64,000 nucleotides of DNA from Hydrogenophaga borbori (lineage in GTDB: Bacteria; Pseudomonadota; Gammaproteobacteria; Burkholderiales; Burkholderiaceae_C): assembly GCF_003417535.1 (NCBI RefSeq), contig NZ_QVLS01000001.1:620001-684000 (forward strand). The letters are read 5' to 3'. The translations under genes and the position numbers were made by a program. This document shows positions 16,474-24,918 of this stretch, in pieces. The first letter of the stretch is position 1. Every line of letters begins with the position of its first letter. Under the pieces are notes generated by a model, which saw only the letters and a list, made by a program, of their open reading frames with translations, made no database searches and had not been told where the DNA came from.

Positions 16474-17495
16474 GGCAGCTTGATCTCCGTGTCGCGCGCG
16501 AACGGCCACCTGCGGTTGATGTCGTCGATCAGGCCGTCGATCTTGCGCAGGCTGCTTTCCACGTCGGCGCGCAAGGGGCCCAGGTCGGTGGTGGCCTCGC
16601 GCGCGTTGCTGGCCACGCCCTGGGCCTCCACCAGCACGGCGTCCAGCTTCTGCAGGCTACCCCGCGCCTGCTCGAGCAGGCCGTTCATCTGCACCACGGT
16701 GGCGCGCACATCGCCCACCACACTGCCCTCGCCGGGCTTGGCGCCCTGGCCGAAAACCTGCCGGTCGGCGTTGGCCACCAGGCTGTCCAGGCGGGTGGCC
16801 AGGGCGTCGGCGCGCGCGATCAGCGCGTTGCTGCGCTCGATGGCCTGGCTGAGCTGCTTCGCATCGGCCTCGTTGCCCACCAGCACGCCCATGGCGCCGC
16901 GCGGGCCATTGAGCTTCTCGGTGGTGGCGCGCAGGTTGGCCAGCGTGCCTTGCAGCGGCGCGTCCTCGCGCGTGATGGCGTTGAGGTTGTCCAGCAGCGA
17001 GCGCGCCGCCGCCGTGATCTGCGGGATCTCGGCCGCCGCGTCGCCGCGCAGCACGGTGCGTTCGGCGCCGTCGGGCAGCGCCGGGTCGTCGAGCACGCCG
17101 CTGAAGGCGCGGATGCGCGTGCCGCCCACCAGGCTGCGTTCCATGGTGAAGATGCTGGAGGTGCGCAGCCACTTGGCGTCGCGCTCGCGCACGTCGATCA
17201 GGATGCGCGCGTTGCCGTCAGGGGCCAGCTCCACGCGCGTGACGCGGCCGATGGGAAAGCCGGCGAAGGTCATGTCCATGCCCACGGTGACACCCTCGGC
17301 ATCGTCGGCGATCAGCACCACGCGCTGCGTGGGCTCGAACACACCGCGCGCGAACATCACGTACAGCGCCGAGCCCACCACCAGCAGCAGGGTCAGCGCC
17401 ATCAGCAGCGCGGCCTTGAACTCCAGACCGCGCACGGGCGGTGGCTCGGGCACCAGGGGTTCCTCGGATGCGGGCGATCGCTCGTGTTCGTTCAT
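16470..17495 (-). CDS. MCE family periplasmic substrate-binding protein (MlaD-like)
   Basis: 341 residues. A cytoplasmic Pro/Glu-rich start is followed by one membrane anchor (about 27-50). The MCE domain then has GVTVGMDMTFAGFPIGRVTR. A long C-terminal helical region has heptad character (about 175-320), as in PqiB/MlaD proteins that bridge the periplasm. It carries hydrophobic molecules between membranes together with a MlaE permease and MlaF ATPase. The permease gene ends just four bases upstream, but no ATPase gene lies in the cluster. Confidence 0.87.
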   Translation of the reverse strand: MNEHERSPASEEPLVPEPPPVRGLEFKAALLMALTLLLVVGSALYVMFARGVFEPTQRVVLIADDAEGVTVGMDMTFAGFPIGRVTRVELAPDGNARILIDVRERDAKWLRTSSIFTMERSLVGGTRIRAFSGVLDDPALPDGAERTVLRGDAAAEIPQITAAARSLLDNLNAITREDAPLQGTLANLRATTEKLNGPRGAMGVLVGNEADAKQLSQAIERSNALIARADALATRLDSLVANADRQVFGQGAKPGEGSVVGDVRATVVQMNGLLEQARGSLQKLDAVLVEAQGVASNAREATTDLGPLRADVESSLRKIDGLIDDINRRWPFARDTEIKLP

Positions 17496-17499
17496 GCGT

Positions 17500-18315
17500 T
17501 CAGTAGTAGTTGCCCACCAGGGATCCGATCTCGACCATCAACAGCACGGAGAACAGCCGCGCGAACTCCACCATCTCGCTGCGCGCCACGTAGCGGCCGT
17601 GCTCGTCGGGTTCGGCCGCGGCGGCCAGCGGCACCACGGCCACCGCCAGGCTGAAAAACGCGGTCTTGAGCACGAAGATCAGCGAGACCACCGAGTTGAA
17701 CACGCGCCCGACGTCGTAGGTGTAGGACGGCACCGCCCAGGGCGACAGCCCATGCACCATCAGATAGGTGAGCACCAGGGCCACCACGCCCGACAGCGCG
17801 GCCAGCAGCACCACGGCGTGCACGCTGGCCAGGGCACGCGGCAGCAGGGTGCCGGCCAGGCCGGCGATGCCGGGAATGCGCCCGCCCGCGCGCTGGCGCT
17901 GGTCCAGCTGGTGGCGCAGCAGTTCGGCGCCCGGCATGGCGTGGCGCAGCGCCACGAACAGGGCCGCGAACAGCGGGATCAGCTCCAGCACCAGGGTGCG
18001 CACCAGCACCTCCAGCGCGTACTGCGACAGCCCATAGCTGCCGGCCGTGGCCGTGACGATGCGGATGATGACCAGGCTGATGAGCGCCGACAGCACCAGG
18101 AACCAGGGCAGCAGCGGCAGCACCGCCACCACCAGGTGCGACAGCACCGTGCGCGCCCGCCCGCCCGTGTAACTGCTGGGCGAGAGCATCAGCACCATGA
18201 TCTGCGCGCCCATCTGCAGCGTGTGCCACCAGGCCACCACCTGGGCGCGGCGCAGCCGCGTCTGGCGCCGAAAGCCCTGGTCCACGTTGGAGGTGATGCC
18301 ACGCATGCGGCGCAT
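17500..18315 (-). CDS. MlaE-type ABC permease
   Basis: 271 residues with about five hydrophobic segments. VRTLVLELIPLFAALFVALR corresponds to the conserved MlaE loop that contacts the ATPase, and YDVGRVFNSVVSLIFVLKTA lies near the C-terminus. It is the inner-membrane permease for the MCE protein encoded next. The start at ATG 18315 is uncertain (ATG 18306 is an alternative), and no clear ribosome site is seen for either. The usual mlaF-type ATPase gene, normally beside it, is absent, so the ATPase must come from elsewhere if this complex works. Confidence 0.84.
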   Translation of the reverse strand: MRRMRGITSNVDQGFRRQTRLRRAQVVAWWHTLQMGAQIMVLMLSPSSYTGGRARTVLSHLVVAVLPLLPWFLVLSALISLVIIRIVTATAGSYGLSQYALEVLVRTLVLELIPLFAALFVALRHAMPGAELLRHQLDQRQRAGGRIPGIAGLAGTLLPRALASVHAVVLLAALSGVVALVLTYLMVHGLSPWAVPSYTYDVGRVFNSVVSLIFVLKTAFFSLAVAVVPLAAAAEPDEHGRYVARSEMVEFARLFSVLLMVEIGSLVGNYY

Positions 18316-18469
18316 GATAGCCAGCGCCGGCGTCGGGCCCGCGTGTCTCAAGCTGAGAAAACCGGGGTCGCGCCGGCGACAACATGGTGAAAACGCCGAT
18401 GGCCAAGCCGCGGGCGGCCGCTCCAATCGAAGCCTGTTGCCGCCGCCCGTTTACCAGGAGACACCGAGA

Positions 18470-20035
18470 ATGACCACCGCCATCGCACCCGTGGTGCGCC
18501 GCCAGACCATCGCCGACGCGCTGCACCGCACCGCCCAGCGCCTGCCCGACAAGCTCGCCATCGCCTGCGGCGACACGCGCTGGAGCTACGCCGACTTCAA
18601 CGCCCTGGTCACGCGCCTGGCGGCCGGCCTGGCCCAGCTCGGCGTCGAGGAAGGCGACCGCGTGGCCGTGCTGGCGCGCAACTCGCATGGCTTCGCGGCG
18701 CTGCGCTTTGCCATCGCGCGCCGGGGCGCGGTGCTGGTGCCCATCAACTTCATGCTCAAGGCCGACGAGGTCGCCTACATCCTTCGCCACGCCGGCGCCA
18801 AGACCCTGGCCACCGACAGCGGCCTGGCCGAGCTGGCGCGCGCCGCCGCCGCGCAGGACACCGCCGTGGAGCGCTTCATCTGGCTGCCCAGCGAAGACCC
18901 CAGCGAGCCCGACGCCGCCATGCACCGCTTCGACCACCTCGCGGCCTGCGCGGACCCGCTGCCCGAGGTGGGTCTGCAAAGCACCGACCTGGCGCAGATC
19001 GTCTACACCAGCGGCACCGAGTCCATGCCCAAAGGCGCCATGCTCACGCACGACGCCGTGCTGTGGCAGTACGTGAGCTGCGTGATCAACGCCGAGATCG
19101 CCGAAGCCGACGTCGCCCTGCACGCCCTGCCGCTGTACCACTGCGCCCAGCTCGACGTGTTCTTCGGCCCGGCCATCTACATCGGCAGCAGCAACGTCAT
19201 CACGGGCAAGCCCGTGCCCGACCACCTGCTGAACCTGCTGGAGAAGCACCGCATCACCAGCTTCTTCGCCCCGCCCACGGTGTGGATCGCCCTGCTGCGC
19301 TCGCCGGCCTTCGACGCCGCGCGCCTGACCACCCTGGCCAAGGGCTACTACGGCGCGTCCATCATGCCGGTGGAGGTGCTCAAGGAACTGGCCGCGCGCC
19401 TGCCGGCGGTGCGGCTGTGGAACCTGTACGGCCAGACCGAGATCGCGCCGCTGGCCACGATGCTTGGCCCCGAGGACCAGCTGCGCAAGCCCGGCTCCTG
19501 CGGCAAGGCGGTGCTCAACGTGGAGACGCGCGTCGTCAACGAACTGATGGAAGACGTCATGCCCGGCGAGGTGGGCGAGGTGGTGCACCGCTCGCCGCAC
19601 CTGATGCTGGGCTACTTCAACGACGCCGAAAAAACCGCCGCCAGCTTCTCCGGCGACTGGTTCCACAGTGGCGACCTCGCCACCATCGACGCCGAGGGCT
19701 ACATCACCATCGTCGACCGCAAGAAGGACATGATCAAGACCGGCGGCGAAAACGTGGCCAGCCGCGAGGTCGAGGAAATGATCTACCGCCTGGGCGCGGT
19801 GAGCGAGGTCGCGGTGATCGGCCTGCCCGACGCCAAGTGGGTGGAGGCCGTGACGGCGGTGGTGGTGGTCAAGGCCGGCCAGTCGCTCAGCGAGGACGAG
19901 GTCATCGCGCACTGCAACGCGAACATGGCCGGCTTCAAGGCGCCCAAGCGCGTGCTGTTCACCGACGCCCTGCCCAAGAATCCCAGCGGCAAGCTGCTCA
20001 AGCGCGAGCTGCGGGTGCGCTACGCGACGGGCTGA
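18470..20035 (+). CDS. Acyl-CoA synthetase (AMP-forming ligase)
   Basis: 521 residues of the ANL superfamily. The ATP P-loop reads IVYTSGTESMPKGAMLTH, A5 LWNLYGQTE, A7 WFHSGDLATIDAEGYITIVD and A8 RKKDMIKTGGENVASREVEE. The catalytic lysine lies in NPSGKLLKREL. It activates a carboxylic acid, probably a medium- or long-chain or aryl acid, to the CoA thioester. An AGGAG ribosome site lies at 18456-18460. It is divergent from the MCE cluster. The specificity pocket cannot be read by eye, so no gene symbol is given. Confidence 0.92.
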   Translation: MTTAIAPVVRRQTIADALHRTAQRLPDKLAIACGDTRWSYADFNALVTRLAAGLAQLGVEEGDRVAVLARNSHGFAALRFAIARRGAVLVPINFMLKADEVAYILRHAGAKTLATDSGLAELARAAAAQDTAVERFIWLPSEDPSEPDAAMHRFDHLAACADPLPEVGLQSTDLAQIVYTSGTESMPKGAMLTHDAVLWQYVSCVINAEIAEADVALHALPLYHCAQLDVFFGPAIYIGSSNVITGKPVPDHLLNLLEKHRITSFFAPPTVWIALLRSPAFDAARLTTLAKGYYGASIMPVEVLKELAARLPAVRLWNLYGQTEIAPLATMLGPEDQLRKPGSCGKAVLNVETRVVNELMEDVMPGEVGEVVHRSPHLMLGYFNDAEKTAASFSGDWFHSGDLATIDAEGYITIVDRKKDMIKTGGENVASREVEEMIYRLGAVSEVAVIGLPDAKWVEAVTAVVVVKAGQSLSEDEVIAHCNANMAGFKAPKRVLFTDALPKNPSGKLLKRELRVRYATG

Positions 20036-20059
20036 GCGCGCGCCCGCGCCGGCGCGCGC

Positions 20060-20863
20060 TCACAGGGTTTCGTGGTGGCCCGCGCTGCCGCGCTTCCAGT
20101 AGGCCGAGGCGCGCACGCGCGCCTTGTCCAGGCCATGGCCCTGCACCAGGGCCTGGCGCACGGCGGCCATGCTGGCGGCCTCGCCCGCGGCCCAGGCGAA
20201 GCCCTCGCCGGCGGGCAGCGTGAGCGCGGCCACCTCGCGCGCCAGCGCGTCGGCGGCATCGGCCCGGACCCAACGAACCTCGGCCAGCGCCCGCCCCCCG
20301 AAGCCGCGGCGGTCGGCTGCATCGGCGGTCTGCGCCACCACCAGCACGCGCGCGCCCTCGGGCAGTTCCTCGAGGCGCCGCGAGATCGCCGGCAAGGCGG
20401 TCTCGTCGCCCACCAGCAGGTGCCAATCGAACCCCGTGGGCACCACGAAGGAGCCGCGCGGCCCGCCCACGCCGACCTCGTCGCCCACCCGGGCGCCGGC
20501 GGCCCATTCGCTGGCCGCGCCGTCGCCGTGCAGCAGAAACTCGATGTCCAGCCAGCCGGCGGCGGCGTCGAAGGCGCGCGGCGTGTAGTCGCGCATCCGG
20601 GGTTTCTCGGCGCCCGGCGGCAGGGCCAGGCCGTCCGGACCGGGCGCGGGCAGCACCAGCGGCGCGCCGGCCCGCGCGGGCAGCATGAGCTTGAGGTGGT
20701 CGTCGAAAGAGGCGCTGACGAAATCGCCCAGCCCGTCGCCCGAGAGGCGCAGGCGCAGGAAGTTCGCGCCCAGGCGCCGGATGTCGCTCACCCGCAGGCG
20801 GCGCACTTTCAGCGCGTGGCGCACACGCTCCACGCTCAGGGAAGACGGGGTAGAGATGGTCAC
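20060..20863 (-). CDS. Siderophore-interacting protein (FAD-dependent ferric reductase)
   Basis: 267 residues. The N-terminal FAD-binding barrel contains MRDYTPRAFDAAAGWLDIEF, the RxYTxR flavin motif of the SIP/ViuB family. The C-terminal half has HLLVGDETALPAISRRLEEL and FAWAAGEAASMAAVRQAL for NAD(P)H. The family reduces ferric siderophores in the cytoplasm to release iron. GTG 20863 was chosen; TTG codons further up are possible. It is divergent from a MarR-type regulator, with a strong palindrome between them. No siderophore receptor gene is adjacent. Confidence 0.9.
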   Translation of the reverse strand: MTISTPSSLSVERVRHALKVRRLRVSDIRRLGANFLRLRLSGDGLGDFVSASFDDHLKLMLPARAGAPLVLPAPGPDGLALPPGAEKPRMRDYTPRAFDAAAGWLDIEFLLHGDGAASEWAAGARVGDEVGVGGPRGSFVVPTGFDWHLLVGDETALPAISRRLEELPEGARVLVVAQTADAADRRGFGGRALAEVRWVRADAADALAREVAALTLPAGEGFAWAAGEAASMAAVRQALVQGHGLDKARVRASAYWKRGSAGHHETL

Positions 20864-20906
20864 AAGGGCCTTTTTAGTTGACAATAACAACGATCATTCC
20901 CCGAAC

Positions 20907-20925
20907 TGGTTGACCACATCAACCA
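20907..20925. promoter_or_regulatory. MarR-type operator palindrome
   Basis: Perfect 7-base inverted repeat TGGTTGA-CCACA-TCAACCA directly before the MarR-family start and between it and the divergent siderophore-interacting gene. A TTGACA hexamer lies just upstream at 20878-20883. Its size and place are typical of a MarR dimer site that would control both genes. Confidence 0.6.
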
Positions 20926-20935
20926 TGTGGACATC

Positions 20936-21373
20936 ATGACCCGCCCCACGACCACCGATGTGACCGACCGGCTGCACGCCGTCATGCACGGCCTTCGCCG
21001 CCACCTGCAGCAGGCCCTGCGCGAGGACGCCGAGGGCCTGAACCCGATGGAGGCCCGCTGCCTCAACTACTTCGCGCTCCACGAGGGCCACACCCAGAGC
21101 GACCTGGTGCAGCACGCCGGGCGTGACAAGGCGCAGATCGCGCGCCTGGTGAAGGGCCTTCACGAACGCGGCCTGCTGCAGGGCCAGGCCGACCCGGCCG
21201 ATGGCCGCGTCCAGCGCCTGCGCCTGACCCCCGCCGGCCAGGCCCTGCAGCGCCGCCTGCAGCAGCACCGCGCCCGCTTCGAGAAGGCCCTGACGGCCGG
21301 ACTCAGCGCGCAGGAGCGCGCCACCCTGCTCGCCCTGCTCGACCGGCTGCAAGACAACCTGCCGGGTGGCTGA
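20936..21373 (+). CDS. MarR family transcriptional regulator
   Basis: 145 residues (148 if GTG 20927 is used). The HTH core reads TQSDLVQHAGRDKAQIARLV followed by KGLHERGLLQGQADPADGRVQRLRL, the recognition helix and wing of MarR proteins. The C-terminal helix forms the dimer interface. The palindrome overlapping its leader suggests autorepression and control of the divergent siderophore-interacting gene, linking it to iron or redox stress. Stops close to convergent queG. Confidence 0.86.
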   Translation: MTRPTTTDVTDRLHAVMHGLRRHLQQALREDAEGLNPMEARCLNYFALHEGHTQSDLVQHAGRDKAQIARLVKGLHERGLLQGQADPADGRVQRLRLTPAGQALQRRLQQHRARFEKALTAGLSAQERATLLALLDRLQDNLPGG

Positions 21374-21380
21374 CCCCTTA

Positions 21381-22457
21381 TCAGCCCTGCGCCAGCGCCC
21401 AGGCCACGTGTTCGCGCACCAGCGCGCTGGGGTCCTCGGCGCGCGCCCGCAAGGCCCGCCGCACGGCCTCGTCCCCGGTGGCCCGCAGCGCGTTGCCCAG
21501 GCCCACCGCCAGGTTGCGCAGCCAGCGCTCGTGCCCGATGCGGCGGATCGCGCTGCCCTCGGTGCGGCGCAGGAACTCGTCCTCGCCCCAGGCGAACAGC
21601 TCGATCAGCGTGGCGCCGCCCAGGCCCTCGCGCGGATCGAAGTCCGGCAGCGGCGAGCGCTGGGCGTACTTGTTCCAGGGGCAGGCCAGCTGGCAGTCGT
21701 CGCAGCCATAGATGCGATTGGCCATGGCCGGGCGAAGCTCGACCGGGATGGGCCCGGCGTGCTCGATGGTGAGGTAGCTGATGCAGCGCCGCGCGTCCAC
21801 GCGGCGCGGACCGGTGATGGCCTGGGTGGGGCAGACGTCGATGCAGGCGCTGCAGCTGCCGCAGTGCTCCGTCACCGGCTCGCAGGGGGGCAGGGCCAGG
21901 TCCACGTAGATCTCGCCGAGGAAGAACATGGAGCCCGCCTCGCGGTGCAGCGTCAGCGTGTGCTTGCCGCGCCAGCCGATGCCGCTGCGCGCCGCCAGCT
22001 CCACCTCCAGCACGGGGGCGGAGTCGGTGAACACGCGGTGGCCGAATGGGCCGACGGCCCCCGCGAGGCGCTCGGACAGCCGCTGCAGGCGCGATCGCAA
22101 CACCTTGTGGTAGTCCCGCCCCCGCGCGTAGAGCGAGACGATGGCCTCGCCGGGGCGCTGCAGGCGGGCCCATTCCTGTGCCACCCAGTCGGGTGCCGCG
22201 TCGCGCGGCAGGTAGTCCATGCGCGCGGTGATCACGCTCAGCGTGCCGGGCACCAGCTCGGCCGGGCGGGCGCGCTTGAGGCCGTGCGCGGCCATGTAGG
22301 CCATCTCACCGTGGCATCCAGCCGACAACCAGGCCATCAATCCCGGTTCTGCGGCGCTCAGATCCACCCCGGCCACCCCGATTTGGGAGAATCCAAGCTG
22401 TCGTCCCCAAGCACGCAACTGCGAGACGAGTTGAGCAGCATCCAACACAGCCTTCAT
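21381..22457 (-). CDS. queG: Epoxyqueuosine reductase QueG
   Basis: 358 residues. It reduces epoxyqueuosine to queuosine in tRNA, the last step of queuosine synthesis, using cobalamin and two [4Fe-4S] clusters. The cluster cysteines are visible in HCGSCSACIDVCP (Cys 199, 202, 205, 209) and GCDDCQLACPWN (Cys 252, 255, 259). The catalytic Asp is in FTDSAPVLE (about 145). The C-terminal HEAT-like helices are present. Length matches the family. It is divergent from tsaE, with starts only ten bases apart. Confidence 0.96.
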   Translation of the reverse strand: MKAVLDAAQLVSQLRAWGRQLGFSQIGVAGVDLSAAEPGLMAWLSAGCHGEMAYMAAHGLKRARPAELVPGTLSVITARMDYLPRDAAPDWVAQEWARLQRPGEAIVSLYARGRDYHKVLRSRLQRLSERLAGAVGPFGHRVFTDSAPVLEVELAARSGIGWRGKHTLTLHREAGSMFFLGEIYVDLALPPCEPVTEHCGSCSACIDVCPTQAITGPRRVDARRCISYLTIEHAGPIPVELRPAMANRIYGCDDCQLACPWNKYAQRSPLPDFDPREGLGGATLIELFAWGEDEFLRRTEGSAIRRIGHERWLRNLAVGLGNALRATGDEAVRRALRARAEDPSALVREHVAWALAQG

Positions 22458-22466
22458 GGGGCGCCG

Positions 22467-22994
22467 ATGGTAGCAACGGCGCCCGCCACCTGGCAGGGCC
22501 GCTGGGCCCACGAGGCCGACACCCAGGCCTTCGCCCAGCGCCTGGCCCTGTGCCCCGCCGTCGCCCACGCCACCCTGGCCCTGCACGGCGACCTCGGCGC
22601 CGGCAAGACCACCTTCGTGCGCCACCTGCTGCGCGCGCTCGGCGTCAGCGGCCGCATCAAGAGCCCCACCTACGCCGTGGTCGAGCCGCACAGCGCCATC
22701 GACTGCCCCCTCATGCCGCCGGGCGAGGCGCTGTCCATCTGGCACTTCGACTTCTACCGCTTCAGCGACCCGCGCGAATGGGAAGAAGCGGGCTTTCGGG
22801 AACTGTTCGCCAGTCCCGGCCTCAAGCTCGTCGAATGGCCCGAACGCGCCGCGGGCTTCCTGCCCCCCATCGACCTGGACCTGTACATCACGCCCGACCC
22901 GATGAACACCGACCCCGAGCACGACGACGCGCGCCAGGTGCGCGCCGAGGCCCGAACCTCCGCCGGCCAGCTGCTGCTGGCCGCAGTCCAATGA
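22467..22994 (+). CDS. tsaE: tRNA threonylcarbamoyladenosine biosynthesis ATPase TsaE
   Basis: 175 residues. Walker A is LHGDLGAGKTTFVRHLL. The family motifs SPTYAVVEPH, IWHFDFYRFSDPREWEEAG and LVEWPERA are all present. TsaE is the ATPase that supports the TsaBD complex making t6A37 in ANN-decoding tRNAs. It is linked to an amidase gene, as in many Proteobacteria, with stop and start overlapping as ATGA at 22991. The N-terminus is not certain, as an in-frame TTG lies about 30 bases further upstream. Confidence 0.94.
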   Translation: MVATAPATWQGRWAHEADTQAFAQRLALCPAVAHATLALHGDLGAGKTTFVRHLLRALGVSGRIKSPTYAVVEPHSAIDCPLMPPGEALSIWHFDFYRFSDPREWEEAGFRELFASPGLKLVEWPERAAGFLPPIDLDLYITPDPMNTDPEHDDARQVRAEARTSAGQLLLAAVQ

Positions 22995-24430
22995 CGGGAC
23001 CGATGAATCACCCCCCCCTGCCCCGCCGCAGGCTGCTGCAGGCCGGCACCCTGGTGCTGCTGCTGGGCACCGCGCACCTCGCCCGCGGCGCCAAGGTCGT
23101 GGCCGTGCGCATGTGGCCGGCCGAGGACTACACGCGCGTCACCATCGAAAGCGACGCGGTGCTCAAGACCAACTCCTTCATGGTCAACGACCCGCCGCGC
23201 CTGGCGGTGGACATCGAGGGCGTGGACCTGCTGCCCGGCCTGCGTGAGCTGGTGGGCCAGCTCAAGTCCGACGACCCCAACATCGCCGGCCTGCGCGTGG
23301 CCCAGAACGCGCCCAACGTGGTGCGCCTGGTGATCGACCTCAAGCACCCGATCAAGCCGCAGATCTTCAACCTGCAGCCCGTGGCGGCCTACCAGCACCG
23401 CCTGGTGTTCGACCTCTACCCCAGCGCCCCGCCCGACCCGCTGCTGCAGCTGGTGGAGCAGCAGTCCCAGGCCGACAAGGCCGCCAGCGAGCGCGCCGCG
23501 CGCCTGCTGGGCAAGGAAACCGAGGGCCTGGCCCGCACCCAGCCCGACCCGCTGGGCGATCTGATCGCGCGCAGCCAGCGCGGCGAGGCGCCGCCGCCCG
23601 AAACCCCGGCCGACACCCCGTCCACTCCACCGCCCGTGGCCAAGGCCCCGCTGCCGCCTGGCCCGAGCAAGCAACGCCCCGGTGGGGGCGCCAGGCAGGC
23701 CCCCACCGAACGCCTCATCATCGTGGCGCTCGACCCCGGCCACGGCGGTGAAGACCCCGGCGCCATCGGCCCCAAGGGCACGCAGGAAAAGCAGGTGGTG
23801 CTGCAGATCGCGCGCAAGCTGCGCGACCGCATCAACGCCACCACCGTCAACGGCAACCCCATGCGCGCCTTCATGACGCGCGACGCCGACTTCTTCGTGC
23901 CGCTGCAGATCCGCGTGGCCAAGGCCCAGCGCGTGCGCGCCGACCTGTTCATCAGCATCCACGCCGACGCCTTCTACAACGCCCGGCCTCAGGGCGCCAG
24001 CGTCTACGCGCTGAGCACGCGCGGCGCCAGTTCGGCCGCGGCGCGCTGGATCGCCGACAAGGAGAACAAGGCCGACCTGGTGGGAGGCCTGAACGTGCGC
24101 GCCAAGGACGCCACCATCCAGCGCGCCTTGCTCGACATGAGCACCACGGCCCAGATCAACGACAGCCGCAAGATCGGCACCAAGCTGCTGGGCGAGGTGG
24201 GCCGCCTGGGCAAGCTGCACAAGCCCCAGGTGGAGCACGCCAACTTCGCCGTGCTGCGCGCGCCCGACATCCCCAGCGTGCTGGTGGAAACCGCCTTCAT
24301 CAGCAACCCCGACGAGGAACGCCGCCTGCGCGACCCGAAGTACCAGGACGACCTGGCCGACGCCCTGCTGCGCGGCATCGTGAAGTACTTCGAGGCCAAC
24401 CCACCGCTGGCGCGCAACCGCACGATCTGA
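22991..24430 (+). CDS. amiC: N-acetylmuramoyl-L-alanine amidase, AmiC-like
   Basis: 479 residues. A twin-arginine-like leader (PRRRLLQAGTLVLLLG) precedes an AMIN domain (about 35-140). A Pro/Ala-rich linker leads to the Amidase_3 catalytic domain (about 240-470). Zinc-site motifs are VALDPGHGGEDPGAIG, LFISIHADAF and the late VLVETAFISNPDEER with the catalytic Glu. It cleaves the stem peptide from MurNAc to split septal peptidoglycan. Overlap with tsaE implies coupled translation. Confidence 0.94.
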   Translation: MTGPMNHPPLPRRRLLQAGTLVLLLGTAHLARGAKVVAVRMWPAEDYTRVTIESDAVLKTNSFMVNDPPRLAVDIEGVDLLPGLRELVGQLKSDDPNIAGLRVAQNAPNVVRLVIDLKHPIKPQIFNLQPVAAYQHRLVFDLYPSAPPDPLLQLVEQQSQADKAASERAARLLGKETEGLARTQPDPLGDLIARSQRGEAPPPETPADTPSTPPPVAKAPLPPGPSKQRPGGGARQAPTERLIIVALDPGHGGEDPGAIGPKGTQEKQVVLQIARKLRDRINATTVNGNPMRAFMTRDADFFVPLQIRVAKAQRVRADLFISIHADAFYNARPQGASVYALSTRGASSAAARWIADKENKADLVGGLNVRAKDATIQRALLDMSTTAQINDSRKIGTKLLGEVGRLGKLHKPQVEHANFAVLRAPDIPSVLVETAFISNPDEERRLRDPKYQDDLADALLRGIVKYFEANPPLARNRTI

Positions 24431-24447
24431 ACGGAGCGGCCAGGCCC

Positions 24448-24681
24448 GTGGCGACTCGCATCATCGAGGTGCAGGTGAAGCCCAACGCGCGCGTGAGCGA
24501 GCTGGTGGACAACGGCGACGGCACCTGGACCGCCCGCCTGAAGTCGCCGCCGGTGGATGGCAAGGCCAACGAGGAGCTGATCGCGCTGGTGGCCAGGCGC
24601 TTCGGCTGCGCCAAGGCCGAGGTGGGCATCAAGACGGGCGCGTCGGGAAGGAAGAAGCGCCTGGTCGTTCAAGAGAAATAG
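24448..24681 (+). CDS. yggU: DUF167/YggU family protein
   Basis: 77 residues starting with GTG 24448. It contains IEVQVKPNAR, SPPVDGKANEELI and IKTGASGRKKRLVV, the three conserved parts of the small YggU/DUF167 fold. Function is unknown despite wide conservation. It follows amiC by 17 bases on the same strand and is probably co-transcribed. Confidence 0.9.
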   Translation: MATRIIEVQVKPNARVSELVDNGDGTWTARLKSPPVDGKANEELIALVARRFGCAKAEVGIKTGASGRKKRLVVQEK

Positions 24682-24918
24682 ACGCCACTGCCGGGCCGAG
24701 TGGGCCACCTCGACGCCGCTCGTCGACGCAGGCGACTCATCCTCAAAGCGTGGGATGTTCGCTACAAACTGTTTCCGACAGAATTTTCCGCAGATTTCAT
24801 GGCGCCACGCTCCCTCCAACCGAGTGGCGCTCCGCGACACGGACTGAATATTCGCTGCTTTCTGTCGCCAACAGAGCCGCAGCGACGCCGACAGTGTGTG
24901 ATCCCAGGAGAGACATCC

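Noticed and set aside
20878..20898. Possible Fur box upstream of the siderophore-interacting protein gene
   Set aside because: Only partial similarity to the 19-base consensus. The clear palindrome nearby fits MarR better.
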